Source of the DNA: Trinickia acidisoli
GTDB lineage: Bacteria; Pseudomonadota; Gammaproteobacteria; Burkholderiales; Burkholderiaceae
Assembly (NCBI RefSeq): GCF_017315725.1
Contig: NZ_JAFLRG010000002.1
Location: 434,001-498,000, forward strand
Direction of reading: 5' to 3'
DNA length: 64,000 nt
The notes beneath the pieces were generated by a model that had not been told where the DNA came from, searched no databases, and saw only the letters and a program-made list of their open reading frames with translations. Positions 45,269 through 53,602 of this stretch are shown in pieces (position 1 is the stretch's first letter; each line of letters begins with the position of its first letter). Made by a program: the position numbers and the translations under genes.

Positions 45269-46561
45269 ATGGCACGAATTGTCGGAGGCATCGCGGCCTC
45301 GCATACGCCCACGATCGGCTTCGCATTGGACAAGAACAAGCATGACGATCCGGTCTGGGCGCCGATCTTCGCGAGTTTCGCGCCGGTGGCGGCTTGGCTG
45401 GCCGAGAAGCGGCCCGACGTTCTGCTGCTGATCTACAACGATCACGTCACGTCGTTCTTCTTCGATCACTATTCGGCTTTCGCACTCGGCGTCGGCGAAC
45501 GCTGGCACGTCGCGGACGAGGGTGGCGGCGCGCGCGACTTGCCGCCGATCGAGGGACATCCGGCACTCGCCGCGCACATTGGCCGCTCGTTGATGATCGA
45601 TGAATTCGACATGTCCTTCTTCCAGAACAAGGCGCTCGATCACGGCTGCTTTTCGCCGTTATCGATGCTGTGTCCGCACGAACGCGAGTGGCCGGCGAAG
45701 CTCGTTCCGCTGCAGATGGGCGTGCTGCAGATTCCTGTTCCCACCGCGCGGCGTTTCTACAAGCTGGGGCAGGCGCTGCGGCGAGCGATCGAAAGCTATC
45801 CGGAAGATTTGCGGGTGGCGATCGTGGCGACCGGCGGCCTATCGCATCAAGTGCACGGCGAGCGCGCCGGCTTCAACAACAGCGAATGGGATCATCGGTT
45901 TCTCGACTTGTTCGAGCGCGATCCCGAGCAACTCGCCGAGATGACGATCGCCGAATACGCGCAACTCGGCGGCTTCGAAGGGGCCGAAGTCGTCATGTGG
46001 CTCACGATGCGCGGGGCGTTGCCGGCCAACGTCGTGTGCAAGCACCGCAGCTACTACTTGCCGTCGATGACGGGTATCGCCACGGCGATTTACGAAGGCG
46101 AGCAGGGCGCGCTTCAGCCCGGCGTAGCGGAACGCCATCGGGAGCGTATGGCGTCCCAACTGGCCGGCATCGAGAAACTCGAAGGCACGCATCCGTTCAC
46201 GCTCGAAGTGGCCGTCAAGGCGTTCCGAATCAACCGTTACTTGCATCGCATGGTCGAACCCGATCATCGCGAGGCGTTTCTGCGCAATCCCGAAGCGAGT
46301 TTCGAAGCCGCGGGATTGACGCAGGAAGAGCGCGACTTGATACGCCGCCGCGACTGGCTCGGCCTGCTGCATTACGGCGTCATCTTTTTCATGCTCGAAA
46401 AGCTCGGCGCCGCTACGGGCGTATCGAACCTTCACATCTACGCCGCGATGCGCGGCGAGACGCTGGAAGCATTCCAGCAGACCCGCAACGCTCCCGGCGC
46501 CTTGTACTCGGTGGCCGGCAAGGGCTCCGGCGATCTCGCCTGGGATCGCAAGGATTCGTAG
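45269..46561 (+). CDS. galA: Gallate dioxygenase (extradiol, LigB plus LigA domains fused)
   Basis: 430 residues from the ATG at 45269, 10 bp after a GGAG site; the in-frame ATG at 45260 is too close to that site. The N-terminal LigB-type domain (1-280) has the Fe(II) ligands His12 (ASHTPTIG), His59 (YNDHVTSF) and Glu240 (GGFEGAEVV), and the catalytic His193 (GGLSHQVHG). The C-terminal part (about 310-400) matches the LigA-type small subunit. This fused form is typical of gallate dioxygenase (GalA/DesB), which opens gallate to 4-oxalomesaconate. The next genes carry the following pathway steps. A protocatechuate activity is less likely. Confidence 0.92.
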   Translation: MARIVGGIAASHTPTIGFALDKNKHDDPVWAPIFASFAPVAAWLAEKRPDVLLLIYNDHVTSFFFDHYSAFALGVGERWHVADEGGGARDLPPIEGHPALAAHIGRSLMIDEFDMSFFQNKALDHGCFSPLSMLCPHEREWPAKLVPLQMGVLQIPVPTARRFYKLGQALRRAIESYPEDLRVAIVATGGLSHQVHGERAGFNNSEWDHRFLDLFERDPEQLAEMTIAEYAQLGGFEGAEVVMWLTMRGALPANVVCKHRSYYLPSMTGIATAIYEGEQGALQPGVAERHRERMASQLAGIEKLEGTHPFTLEVAVKAFRINRYLHRMVEPDHREAFLRNPEASFEAAGLTQEERDLIRRRDWLGLLHYGVIFFMLEKLGAATGVSNLHIYAAMRGETLEAFQQTRNAPGALYSVAGKGSGDLAWDRKDS

Positions 46562-46603
46562 TAGAAGCGCCGAGACATAAAGAAATTAGATAGGAGACAC
46601 ACG

Positions 46604-47953
46604 ATGACGAGCAGGAAAACGATCGACATTAAATCTTTCATCGACGAGCGGCCGATATCGCCCTACCAGTGGTTGCTGGTGGTGCTCTGTTGTCTCGTCG
46701 TCATCGCCGACGGCATGGACGTGGCCATCATGGGTTTCGTGGCGCCTTCGGTCATCCATCAGTGGGCCATTTCGCGGCCCGAGTTTGGTTTGGTGATGAG
46801 CGCCGCGCCGATCGGTCTCGTCATCGGTTCATTGGTTGCGGGGCCGAGCGCGGATCGATTCGGCCGCAAGCGCGTACTGATTGCATCGGTGTTCCTGTTC
46901 AGCATCTTCACGATCATGACGTCCCAGGCCGGCTCGCCGGTGACCATGGCTGCGTTGCGCCTGCTGACGGGTATCGGGCTCGGTGCGGCGATGCCAAACA
47001 CCACGACGCTGCTGTCGGAGTACGCGCCCCAACGTAAGCGGTCGCTCATGATCACGCTGATGTTTACGGGCTTCAACCTCGGGTCGGCGCTGATCGGATT
47101 CGTGGCGGGCTGGCTCATTCCGATTCACGGTTGGCGCTCGGTGCTGTTGTTCGGCGGTGCGTTGCCGCTCGTGCTGATTCCGTTGCAACTGTGGCTGCTG
47201 CCGGAATCGGCCCGTCTGCTGGCAGTGCGCGGTACGCCGTCCGAGCGCATCGGCACGATTCTGGGCCGAGTATGCGCTGAGCGGTTCACGGGCGACGAGG
47301 TGTTCGTGTCGACCGAGCCGCCGCTGCCTACGCGCAAGCCGATCGGCGTGCTGTTCTCGCAGGGTTACGGCTTGACTACCCTGGCGCTGTGGGCCACCTA
47401 CTTCATGGGCTTGCTGGTCATCTATCTGCTGACGGGTTGGTTGCCGACGCTGATCAAGGATGCCGGCCTTTCTGTGACGACGGCGGCCGACGTAACGGCG
47501 ATGTTCCAGATCGGCGGCACGATCGGCGCCATCGCGGTCGGCTGGCTCATGGACAAGGTGCGGCCGGCGCCCGTCATCAGCGCTGCCTACGTTGGCGGGG
47601 GGCTGTGCGTGCTGGGCTTGGCTTGGATCGGCGCGTTGTCGTCGTCGCTGACCTTGCTCGTGTTCGCGGCAGGCTTCTGCATGAGCGGTGCGCAAACCGG
47701 ATTGAACGCCTATGCACCGGGCCGCTATCCGACGGCTGCCCGCGCGACGGGCGTGAGTTGGATGCTCGGCATCGGGCGGTTCGGCAGCATCTTCGGCTCC
47801 GCGATCGGCGGGGCACTGCTTGGGCTCGGCTGGGAGTTCGTGGGGATCTTGTCGATGCTGGCCGTGCCCGCGACGCTGGCGGCCATCGCCATCTTGATGG
47901 CGCAGCGTTCGACCGAGGGCGGGACGACGGCACAGCCGAATGCGGCACATTGA
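46604..47953 (+). CDS. galT: MFS aromatic acid:proton symporter (AAHS family), probable gallate transporter
   Basis: 449 residues, twelve membrane segments, AAHS-family features: YQWLLVVLCCLVVIADGMDVAIMGFVAPS in TM1 with the conserved Asp, GPSADRFGRKR in loop 2-3. Relatives include PcaK and GalT, which import benzoate-type acids. It lies 42 bp after galA with a ribosome-binding site AGGAGAC, in the same strand set as the downstream hydratase and aldolase. Gallate as substrate is inferred from context. Confidence 0.85.
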   Translation: MTSRKTIDIKSFIDERPISPYQWLLVVLCCLVVIADGMDVAIMGFVAPSVIHQWAISRPEFGLVMSAAPIGLVIGSLVAGPSADRFGRKRVLIASVFLFSIFTIMTSQAGSPVTMAALRLLTGIGLGAAMPNTTTLLSEYAPQRKRSLMITLMFTGFNLGSALIGFVAGWLIPIHGWRSVLLFGGALPLVLIPLQLWLLPESARLLAVRGTPSERIGTILGRVCAERFTGDEVFVSTEPPLPTRKPIGVLFSQGYGLTTLALWATYFMGLLVIYLLTGWLPTLIKDAGLSVTTAADVTAMFQIGGTIGAIAVGWLMDKVRPAPVISAAYVGGGLCVLGLAWIGALSSSLTLLVFAAGFCMSGAQTGLNAYAPGRYPTAARATGVSWMLGIGRFGSIFGSAIGGALLGLGWEFVGILSMLAVPATLAAIAILMAQRSTEGGTTAQPNAAH

Positions 47954-48013
47954 AGTCAGCCGGGGTCGAGCGCGCCGGAGCCGCGCAGCGAGCGATTTTA
48001 GTTAGGAGTACAG

Positions 48014-49039
48014 ATGATCATCGATATTCACGGGCACTACACCACTGCGCCAAAAGCGTTGGAGGTGTGGCGCAATCGCCAGATAGCGGGCATCGGCAAT
48101 CCGTCGGAGATGCCGCGGGCATCCGAGCTGCGGATCGGCGACGACGCGTTACGCGAATCGATCGAATCCAATCAGCTACGGCTGATGCGCGCGCGCGGCA
48201 TCGATCTCACCGTGTTCAGTCCGCGCGCGAGCTTCATGGCGCATCACATCGGCGATTTTCAGGTGTCGAGCACGTGGGCGGCGATCTGCAACGAACTGTG
48301 CTATCGCGTGAGCCAACTCTTCCCCGAGCATTTCGTTTCGGCGGCCATGCTGCCGCAAAGCGTCGGCGTGGATACGGCCACCTGCATTCCCGAACTCGTC
48401 AAATGCGTGGAGCAATACGGCAACGTCGCGATCAATCTGAATCCCGATCCCTCGGGCGGGCATTGGACCAGCCCGCCGCTGTCCGATCGCTACTGGTATC
48501 CGATCTACGAGAAGATGGTCGAATACGACATCCCGGCGATGATCCATGTCAGCACGAGTTGCAACGCCTGCTTTCATACGACGGGCTCGCATTACTTGAA
48601 CGCGGACACGACCGCGTTCATGCAGTGCCTCACGTCGGACTTGTTTCGCGATTTTCCGGCGCTGCGTTTCATCATCCCGCACGGCGGCGGCGCAGTGCCG
48701 TATCACTGGGGCCGCTTTCGCGGGCTCGCGCAAGCGTTGAAGAAGCCGCTGCTCAATGAACATCTGCTGAACAACGTGTTCTTCGATACCTGTGTCTATC
48801 ACCAGCCCGGTATCGACCTGCTCACGCGCGTCATCCCTGTGGACAACATTCTGTTTGCGAGCGAGATGATTGGCGCCGTACGCGGCGTCGATCCCGAGAC
48901 GGGGCACTACTTCGACGATACGAAGCGTTATATCGAAGCCGCGCATGTCGATGCGCAGGAGCGGTACCAGATTTACGAGGGCAACGCGCGACGCGTCTAT
49001 CCGCGTCTCGATGCTGCGCTCAAAGCAGAAGGACGTTGA
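48014..49039 (+). CDS. ligJ: 4-oxalomesaconate hydratase, LigJ type (amidohydrolase superfamily)
   Basis: 341 residues, the length of LigJ. The N terminus MIIDIHGHY carries metal ligands His6 and His8; IPHGGGAVPYHWGRF and FASEMIGAV, with the other His and Glu residues of the active site, follow. LigJ adds water to the isomerised ring-cleavage product to give 4-carboxy-4-hydroxy-2-oxoadipate. In Pseudomonas putida a different protein (GalB) does this step, so the cluster uses the Sphingobium-type enzyme. It is followed after 2 bp by the aldolase gene. Confidence 0.9.
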   Translation: MIIDIHGHYTTAPKALEVWRNRQIAGIGNPSEMPRASELRIGDDALRESIESNQLRLMRARGIDLTVFSPRASFMAHHIGDFQVSSTWAAICNELCYRVSQLFPEHFVSAAMLPQSVGVDTATCIPELVKCVEQYGNVAINLNPDPSGGHWTSPPLSDRYWYPIYEKMVEYDIPAMIHVSTSCNACFHTTGSHYLNADTTAFMQCLTSDLFRDFPALRFIIPHGGGAVPYHWGRFRGLAQALKKPLLNEHLLNNVFFDTCVYHQPGIDLLTRVIPVDNILFASEMIGAVRGVDPETGHYFDDTKRYIEAAHVDAQERYQIYEGNARRVYPRLDAALKAEGR

Positions 49040-49041
49040 TC

Positions 49042-49725
49042 ATGAATGAATTGGGAGTCGTTTGCCGCAATATTCCGCGCGCGGACGAGACGATCGCCGC
49101 GCAGCTCGGCGCATTCGGCGCCGCAACCGTGCACGAAGCGATGGGACGAACCGGTTTGCTGAAGCCGTATATGCGGCCGATCTATCCACGCGCGCAGGCA
49201 TCCGGCACGGCCGTTACCGTTCTATTGCACCCAGGCGACAACTGGATGATGCACGTCGCGGCGGAGCAGATTCAGCCGGGCGATATCGTCGTGGCAGCCA
49301 TCACGGCTGAATGTACCGACGGTTACTTCGGCGATCTATTGGCTACGAGCTTTCAAGCGCGCGGGGCGCAAGCGCTGATCATCGACGCCGGCGTGCGCGA
49401 CGTGCGGGTGTTGGAAGAAATGAAGTTTCCCGTTTGGAGCAAGGCGATTTCGGCGAAGGGGACGATCAAGGCGACGCTCGGTTCGGTCAATATTCCGGTC
49501 GTGTGCGCGGGTGCGCTCGTGAATCCCGGTGACGTCATCGTCGCGGACGACGACGGTGTGGTCGTCGTTCCTTCGCATATCGCGCGGCAAGTGCTCGACA
49601 AAGCGGCGGCACGCGAAGCCAATGAAGCGGCCAAGCGCACGAAGCTGGCTGCCGGCGTATTGGGCCTCGATATGTACGACATGCGCGGGCCGCTCGCGCA
49701 GGCGGGACTGCGATACATCGATTGA
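49042..49725 (+). CDS. ligK: 4-carboxy-4-hydroxy-2-oxoadipate aldolase (LigK/GalC, RraA-like fold)
   Basis: 227 residues of the RraA-like aldolase family from MNELGVVCRN. Catalytic Arg119 and Asp120 are seen in IIDAGVRDVRVLEE, together with GDVIVADDDGVVVVPSH near the C terminus. It cleaves 4-carboxy-4-hydroxy-2-oxoadipate to pyruvate and oxaloacetate, the last gallate-pathway step, and also decarboxylates oxaloacetate. A TTG two codons upstream opens the frame; ATG at 49042 is preferred. Confidence 0.9.
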   Translation: MNELGVVCRNIPRADETIAAQLGAFGAATVHEAMGRTGLLKPYMRPIYPRAQASGTAVTVLLHPGDNWMMHVAAEQIQPGDIVVAAITAECTDGYFGDLLATSFQARGAQALIIDAGVRDVRVLEEMKFPVWSKAISAKGTIKATLGSVNIPVVCAGALVNPGDVIVADDDGVVVVPSHIARQVLDKAAAREANEAAKRTKLAAGVLGLDMYDMRGPLAQAGLRYID

Positions 49726-49742
49726 AGCAAGCCGCTGCCGAT

Positions 49743-50453
49743 ATGAAGATCAATCGAATTGAAGGCGCGCCGCTCAGCGGTATCTCGTCGATGGCGACGC
49801 GCCACGTGCTCGCCGAACTCGTCGACGATTACGAGCGCCGGTGGGGCCAGCGGGTCAGGATCGAGTCGGTCGGAGGGGTCGATGCCGCACGGCGCGTCAG
49901 CGAGGGCGAGCCGTTCGATATCGTCGTGCTGGCAGCCGATGCGATCGATCGTCTAACGACCGCGCGGCGTATCGATCCGACCAGCCGAATCGACTTGGCG
50001 CGCTCGGGGATGGCGATCGCGGTGGCGCGCGGCGCGCCGCATCCCGGCATCGGTACGCAGGCCGCGATGCGCGACACGCTCTTGGCTGCCCGACGCATCG
50101 GCTATTCCACGGGGCCTAGCGGTACTCATCTGCTTAGCTTGTTCGAGCGGCTGGGTATCGCCGAGACGATGGCATCGCGCATCGTGCAGGTGCCGCCTGG
50201 CGTTCCGGTCGGCTCGCTCTTAGCGAACGGAGAAGTCGAGTTGGGCTTTCAGCAGTTGAGCGAGCTCATGCATTTGCGCGATATCGAAGTGGTCGGCTCG
50301 CTTCCGCCCGAAACGCAGAGCTTCACCGTTTTCCGTGCCGCAGTTTGCACGGTGTCGACGTGCAAGGATGCGGCCAAGGCATTGCTGTCTTTTCTCGCTT
50401 CGCCTTCAGCCGCACCGGCAATAAGACGCCACGGTATGGAGCCTATGACATGA
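49743..50453 (+). CDS. Cytosolic ModA-fold (periplasmic-binding-like) protein of the gallate cluster
   Basis: 236 residues from MKINRIEG; an in-frame TTG at 49722, at the end of the aldolase gene, is possible. It resembles type II molybdate-type binding proteins (VLAELVDDYERRWGQRV, GEPFDIVVLAADAIDRL, GPSGTHLLSLF), but has no signal peptide and no transporter genes beside it. Such a fold in the cytoplasm may bind a pathway acid as sensor or act as an enzyme. No tautomerase gene (GalD/LigU) is present in this cluster, so it is a candidate for that step; there is no catalytic motif to support it. It overlaps the next gene by 4 bp. Confidence 0.7.
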   Translation: MKINRIEGAPLSGISSMATRHVLAELVDDYERRWGQRVRIESVGGVDAARRVSEGEPFDIVVLAADAIDRLTTARRIDPTSRIDLARSGMAIAVARGAPHPGIGTQAAMRDTLLAARRIGYSTGPSGTHLLSLFERLGIAETMASRIVQVPPGVPVGSLLANGEVELGFQQLSELMHLRDIEVVGSLPPETQSFTVFRAAVCTVSTCKDAAKALLSFLASPSAAPAIRRHGMEPMT

Positions 50454-51367
50454 CGAAAATGACGCACACGGTCGATCGGATCGCTTTCATCGGCTTCGGT
50501 GAAGCCGGCGGTCTACTCGGTGCTGCGCTCGCGAAAACGGGCGTGAGCGTGTCGATGTACGACCGCTTGCTCGACGATCCGGCAACCGTATCGGCCATGC
50601 TCGACAAAGCGGAGCGCGTGGGAGTGCGCTCTGAGAAGACGATCGCCGAGGCCATTGCGGGTGCGAAGTGGGTCGTGTCGGCCGTGACGGCGGCATCCGA
50701 TGCGGCAGTCGCGGAAGTGGTCGCGACATGCATCGAAGCGGGTCAGACCTATGTCGACATCAATTCCGTGTCGCCGATGACGAAGCAGCACGGCCGGCAG
50801 ATCATCGAAGACGCGGGTGCCGACTACGTCGAAGCGGCCGTGATGGCGCCGGTGCCGCCCTATGGTTTATCGGTGCCGATGCTGCTGGCTGGAAAGCGGG
50901 CGGATACCGTGGCGGTTCAGTTGCGCGCATTGGGTTTCAATGCGCGAGCGGTCTCGGACAAAGTCGGCGTCGCTTCGGCGGCGAAGATGTGCCGCAGCGT
51001 CATGATCAAGGGCATCGAGGCGTTGACCGTCGAATGCCTCAGCGCGGCACGCGCGTATGGCGCGGAAGAGATCGTGTTGGCTTCGCTGCATGAGACCTTC
51101 GACAAGATGCGTGGCACGGACGATTTACCCGGCTATCTGATCAGCCGCGTGGCTGAACACGGCCGACGTCGGGCGGAGGAAATGCGCGAGGTAAGCGAAA
51201 CATTGTGCGACGCGGGGATTCGACCTTGGATGAGCGACGCGTGCGCGCAATTGCAGGATCGGTTCGTCGATGGGATGGTGGAACAGGGCGTTCAATACGA
51301 AGCGCTATTGCCTTTCATTTGGCGAGACGTACTCGATCGGCTGTCGCATCCGCATCGAGACAGCTAG
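50450..51367 (+). CDS. NAD(P)-binding dehydrogenase of the 6-phosphogluconate/hydroxyisobutyrate type with DUF1932 domain
   Basis: 305 residues: an N-terminal Rossmann fold (VDRIAFIGFGEAGGLLGAAL, residues 6-25), the SVSPMTKQHG substrate-loop region and a C-terminal all-helical DUF1932-type domain (about 190-260). ATGA overlaps the previous stop. Known relatives reduce or oxidise beta-hydroxy acids with NAD(P). In this cluster it could act on a gallate-pathway side product such as the enol or hydroxy acid. The stop codon shares the tetramer CTAG with the stop of the convergent LysR gene. Role unproven. Confidence 0.75.
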   Translation: MTKMTHTVDRIAFIGFGEAGGLLGAALAKTGVSVSMYDRLLDDPATVSAMLDKAERVGVRSEKTIAEAIAGAKWVVSAVTAASDAAVAEVVATCIEAGQTYVDINSVSPMTKQHGRQIIEDAGADYVEAAVMAPVPPYGLSVPMLLAGKRADTVAVQLRALGFNARAVSDKVGVASAAKMCRSVMIKGIEALTVECLSAARAYGAEEIVLASLHETFDKMRGTDDLPGYLISRVAEHGRRRAEEMREVSETLCDAGIRPWMSDACAQLQDRFVDGMVEQGVQYEALLPFIWRDVLDRLSHPHRDS

Positions 51368-52611
51368 CGACGGATGACGCGCGTCGTGCGCGCGACGTCC
51401 CCCACCACCCTCCGTATTGCGTCGATCAACGCTCGCGCCGCGGGCGACGGCGTGCTGCCGGCGCGTAGCGTCAAACCAATATCGCGGTTCGTATTCCGAG
51501 TAGGCGCATCGAGCACCACGAGCTGCCCCGATTGGCATTCATAGTGCAACTGCTGGGCCGACAACACGGCGAGCATGTCCGTGCGCAGGAGCAAGCCGCG
51601 TATCACCGCGAGGTCGGCCGATTCGACGGTCGGTTGCGGAGGTTTGGTTTTCGTGCGCTTGAACATCGATTCAAACAGGCCACGAGCGGGCGACTGCCGG
51701 CGCGGCATGATCCATTGCGCGTGCGCCAATTGGCTGACCGTCAGATCGTGCTCGGCCGCGAGCGGATGACCATGACGGGCCAGCACGACCAGCTCCTCCG
51801 ACATCAGCTTTTCGTTTTCGAGGCCGCTGGCCACATCGTTGGATCTCAACGCGCCGAGGATGAAATCGACGTCGCCTGCGCGCAGCCCGCCTACGAGCGA
51901 CTCGTAATTGCTTTCGTCCGTCACCACGCGTACGCCTGGAAATCGGGCGATGACGCGAGCGATGGCGTCGGGCAAGATCAGCGTGCGCCCGAGCGGCAAC
52001 GCTCCCACCGTCACACTGCCTTGAATGCTGCCGCGCAACGCGGCAACGTCGTCGGACACGTGCCGCAGTTCGTTCAGCGCACGGCGCACGTGCAGCAGAA
52101 ACGTCTCGCCTTCGCTCGTCAATAGAAGCCCGCGCGGGTTTCGGTGAAACAGCGGCATGCCTGCGCCGCTTTCGAGAATCTTTATCGCACTGCTGATGGC
52201 CGGCTGCGTGATGCCGAGGGCTCGTGCGGCGCTCGGCATATGTTTGTGCCGCGCGAGCGTGACGAACAATTGCAGCCTGCGCGTATTGAGCAAGTATGCG
52301 GGCAGGGCCCCATCCGCGCCCGTTTGCCGCGGTGAGCGCCGCGCGCGGCTCCATCGCGCGACTTCCTGTAGTTCATCGAACACGCGCGCGCTGCGATGCA
52401 GTACCGCACGACAAACAGCCGTCGGCAACATGCCCGAGGATTTGCGATCGAACAGACGCTCGCCGAGCGCAGATTCCGTTTCCTGCACCGCTCGCGTGAC
52501 GGCCGATTGAGCCCGAAACAGCACGATGGCGGCGCCGCTTACGCTGCCTGTCTCGGCGATGACGCGCACGGCGTGCAGATGGGCGAGGTTCAGAGAATCG
52601 CTATCGTTCAT
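51364..52611 (-). CDS. LysR-family regulator with two N-terminal winged helices
   Basis: 415 residues from MNDSDSLNL; the usual LysR length is about 300. The first LysR-type winged helix is at about 8-67 (LAHLHAVRVIAETGSVSGAAI, ERLFDRKSSG) and the second at about 108-168 (RRLQLFVTLARHKHMPSAARALGITQ, PLFHRNPRG), then one ligand domain (about 195-405). The doubled reading head suggests long operators or bridging. It sits at the end of the gallate cluster on the opposite strand, with a shared CTAG stop, and is the prime candidate for its regulator. Confidence 0.87.
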   Translation of the reverse strand: MNDSDSLNLAHLHAVRVIAETGSVSGAAIVLFRAQSAVTRAVQETESALGERLFDRKSSGMLPTAVCRAVLHRSARVFDELQEVARWSRARRSPRQTGADGALPAYLLNTRRLQLFVTLARHKHMPSAARALGITQPAISSAIKILESGAGMPLFHRNPRGLLLTSEGETFLLHVRRALNELRHVSDDVAALRGSIQGSVTVGALPLGRTLILPDAIARVIARFPGVRVVTDESNYESLVGGLRAGDVDFILGALRSNDVASGLENEKLMSEELVVLARHGHPLAAEHDLTVSQLAHAQWIMPRRQSPARGLFESMFKRTKTKPPQPTVESADLAVIRGLLLRTDMLAVLSAQQLHYECQSGQLVVLDAPTRNTNRDIGLTLRAGSTPSPAARALIDAIRRVVGDVARTTRVIRR

Positions 52612-53006
52612 CGTGGATGGAGGAATGTCGAATCGGTGCGCGCAGGGCGGTGACGATCTGCGTGGAAGTACGAAGTATAGCCATGGGCGTTGCAACCGGG
52701 CGAGTGGAAAAGTTCATTTGCGACTTGATTCTACGGCCATCTGTTTTATTTATCGGCTGCACGTGGAGTCGCGGCCGCATCGCAGTCGATGCACGAGCGG
52801 CGTGCTGCCCGCGGAGCCGTGCGCTACGGACTTCTCCGCCATCTAACGGTCGAGCGACATGCGGGCTCGACCGCACGCCGCGTACCAAACCGCCGATCCG
52901 CTCACGTTTACCCTCGCTGTCGATGGGCGATCTCGTTTTCTATCGTTTCGTCACGCGAGGGCCACCCCCCGCGCAGCATTTCATCGAACACGTGAGGAGA
53001 ACGAAG
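52612..53006. other. 395-bp divergent intergenic region
   Basis: Divergent spacer between the double-helix LysR gene and a membrane-protein gene. It has an AT-richer section near 52700-52760. No gene is supported; reading frames crossing it have no family match I recognise. A TGAGGAG ribosome-binding site precedes the ATG at 53007. Promoters could not be located. Confidence 0.4.
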
Positions 53007-53543
53007 ATGGGCGGGAACTACAGCATGAGCAACAGCCAGGTCGGCGACGATCAACAGTCCGGCATGCCGGCGCAATCGAGCATCAAGCAAACCATTCGCG
53101 CGGGGCTGGTCGGCGGACTAACCGGAGCGATGCTCATTTGGGTGTACGAGGCGCTGGTATGGGTGGGCGTGCAGCACCTGATGCCGCTCGGCGGCATTCC
53201 TCGCAATGCGACGGGTCTCGTTTTCGGCAAGGACGTGCAAGATGCGCTCGGCATCTGGGCCTACCTGCTCGGCACCGCAATTCATTTCGTCTTCGCACTT
53301 TCCTGGGGCGTGCTGTTTGCCGTGATTTGGCCGTACTTCCGCCGGCGCGGATATGAAGCGACGTTCGTCGCGTTGTTTTATGCGATCGTCGCTTGGCTCG
53401 TGATGCATACGCTCATCATGATCGCCTCCAGCAATCACCCGAACTACTTCGATCCCAACGTGGTGATCGGCGGCTTCATGTCGCATTTCGTCTTCACCGT
53501 TCCGCTCGCGCTCGTCGTCAAGCGCATGCTCGCACCGCGTTGA
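53007..53543 (+). CDS. Inner-membrane protein of unknown function, four predicted helices
   Basis: 178 residues from ATG 53007, with a good GAGGAG site. Four hydrophobic segments: about 33-52 (GLVGGLTGAMLIWVYEALV), 82-105 (AYLLGTAIHFVFALSWGVLFAV), 117-139 and 155-172. There are Pro/Gly-rich loops between them. It is reminiscent of YagU-type (DUF1440) inner-membrane proteins, but I cannot confirm the family. The porin gene follows after 59 bp on the same strand, so the two may be co-transcribed. Confidence 0.65.
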   Translation: MGGNYSMSNSQVGDDQQSGMPAQSSIKQTIRAGLVGGLTGAMLIWVYEALVWVGVQHLMPLGGIPRNATGLVFGKDVQDALGIWAYLLGTAIHFVFALSWGVLFAVIWPYFRRRGYEATFVALFYAIVAWLVMHTLIMIASSNHPNYFDPNVVIGGFMSHFVFTVPLALVVKRMLAPR

Positions 53544-53602
53544 TTCGAGGAAACGAAAGTCGAAACGGATACATAAAACGTAGACAATATTTCGGAGACG
53601 CA

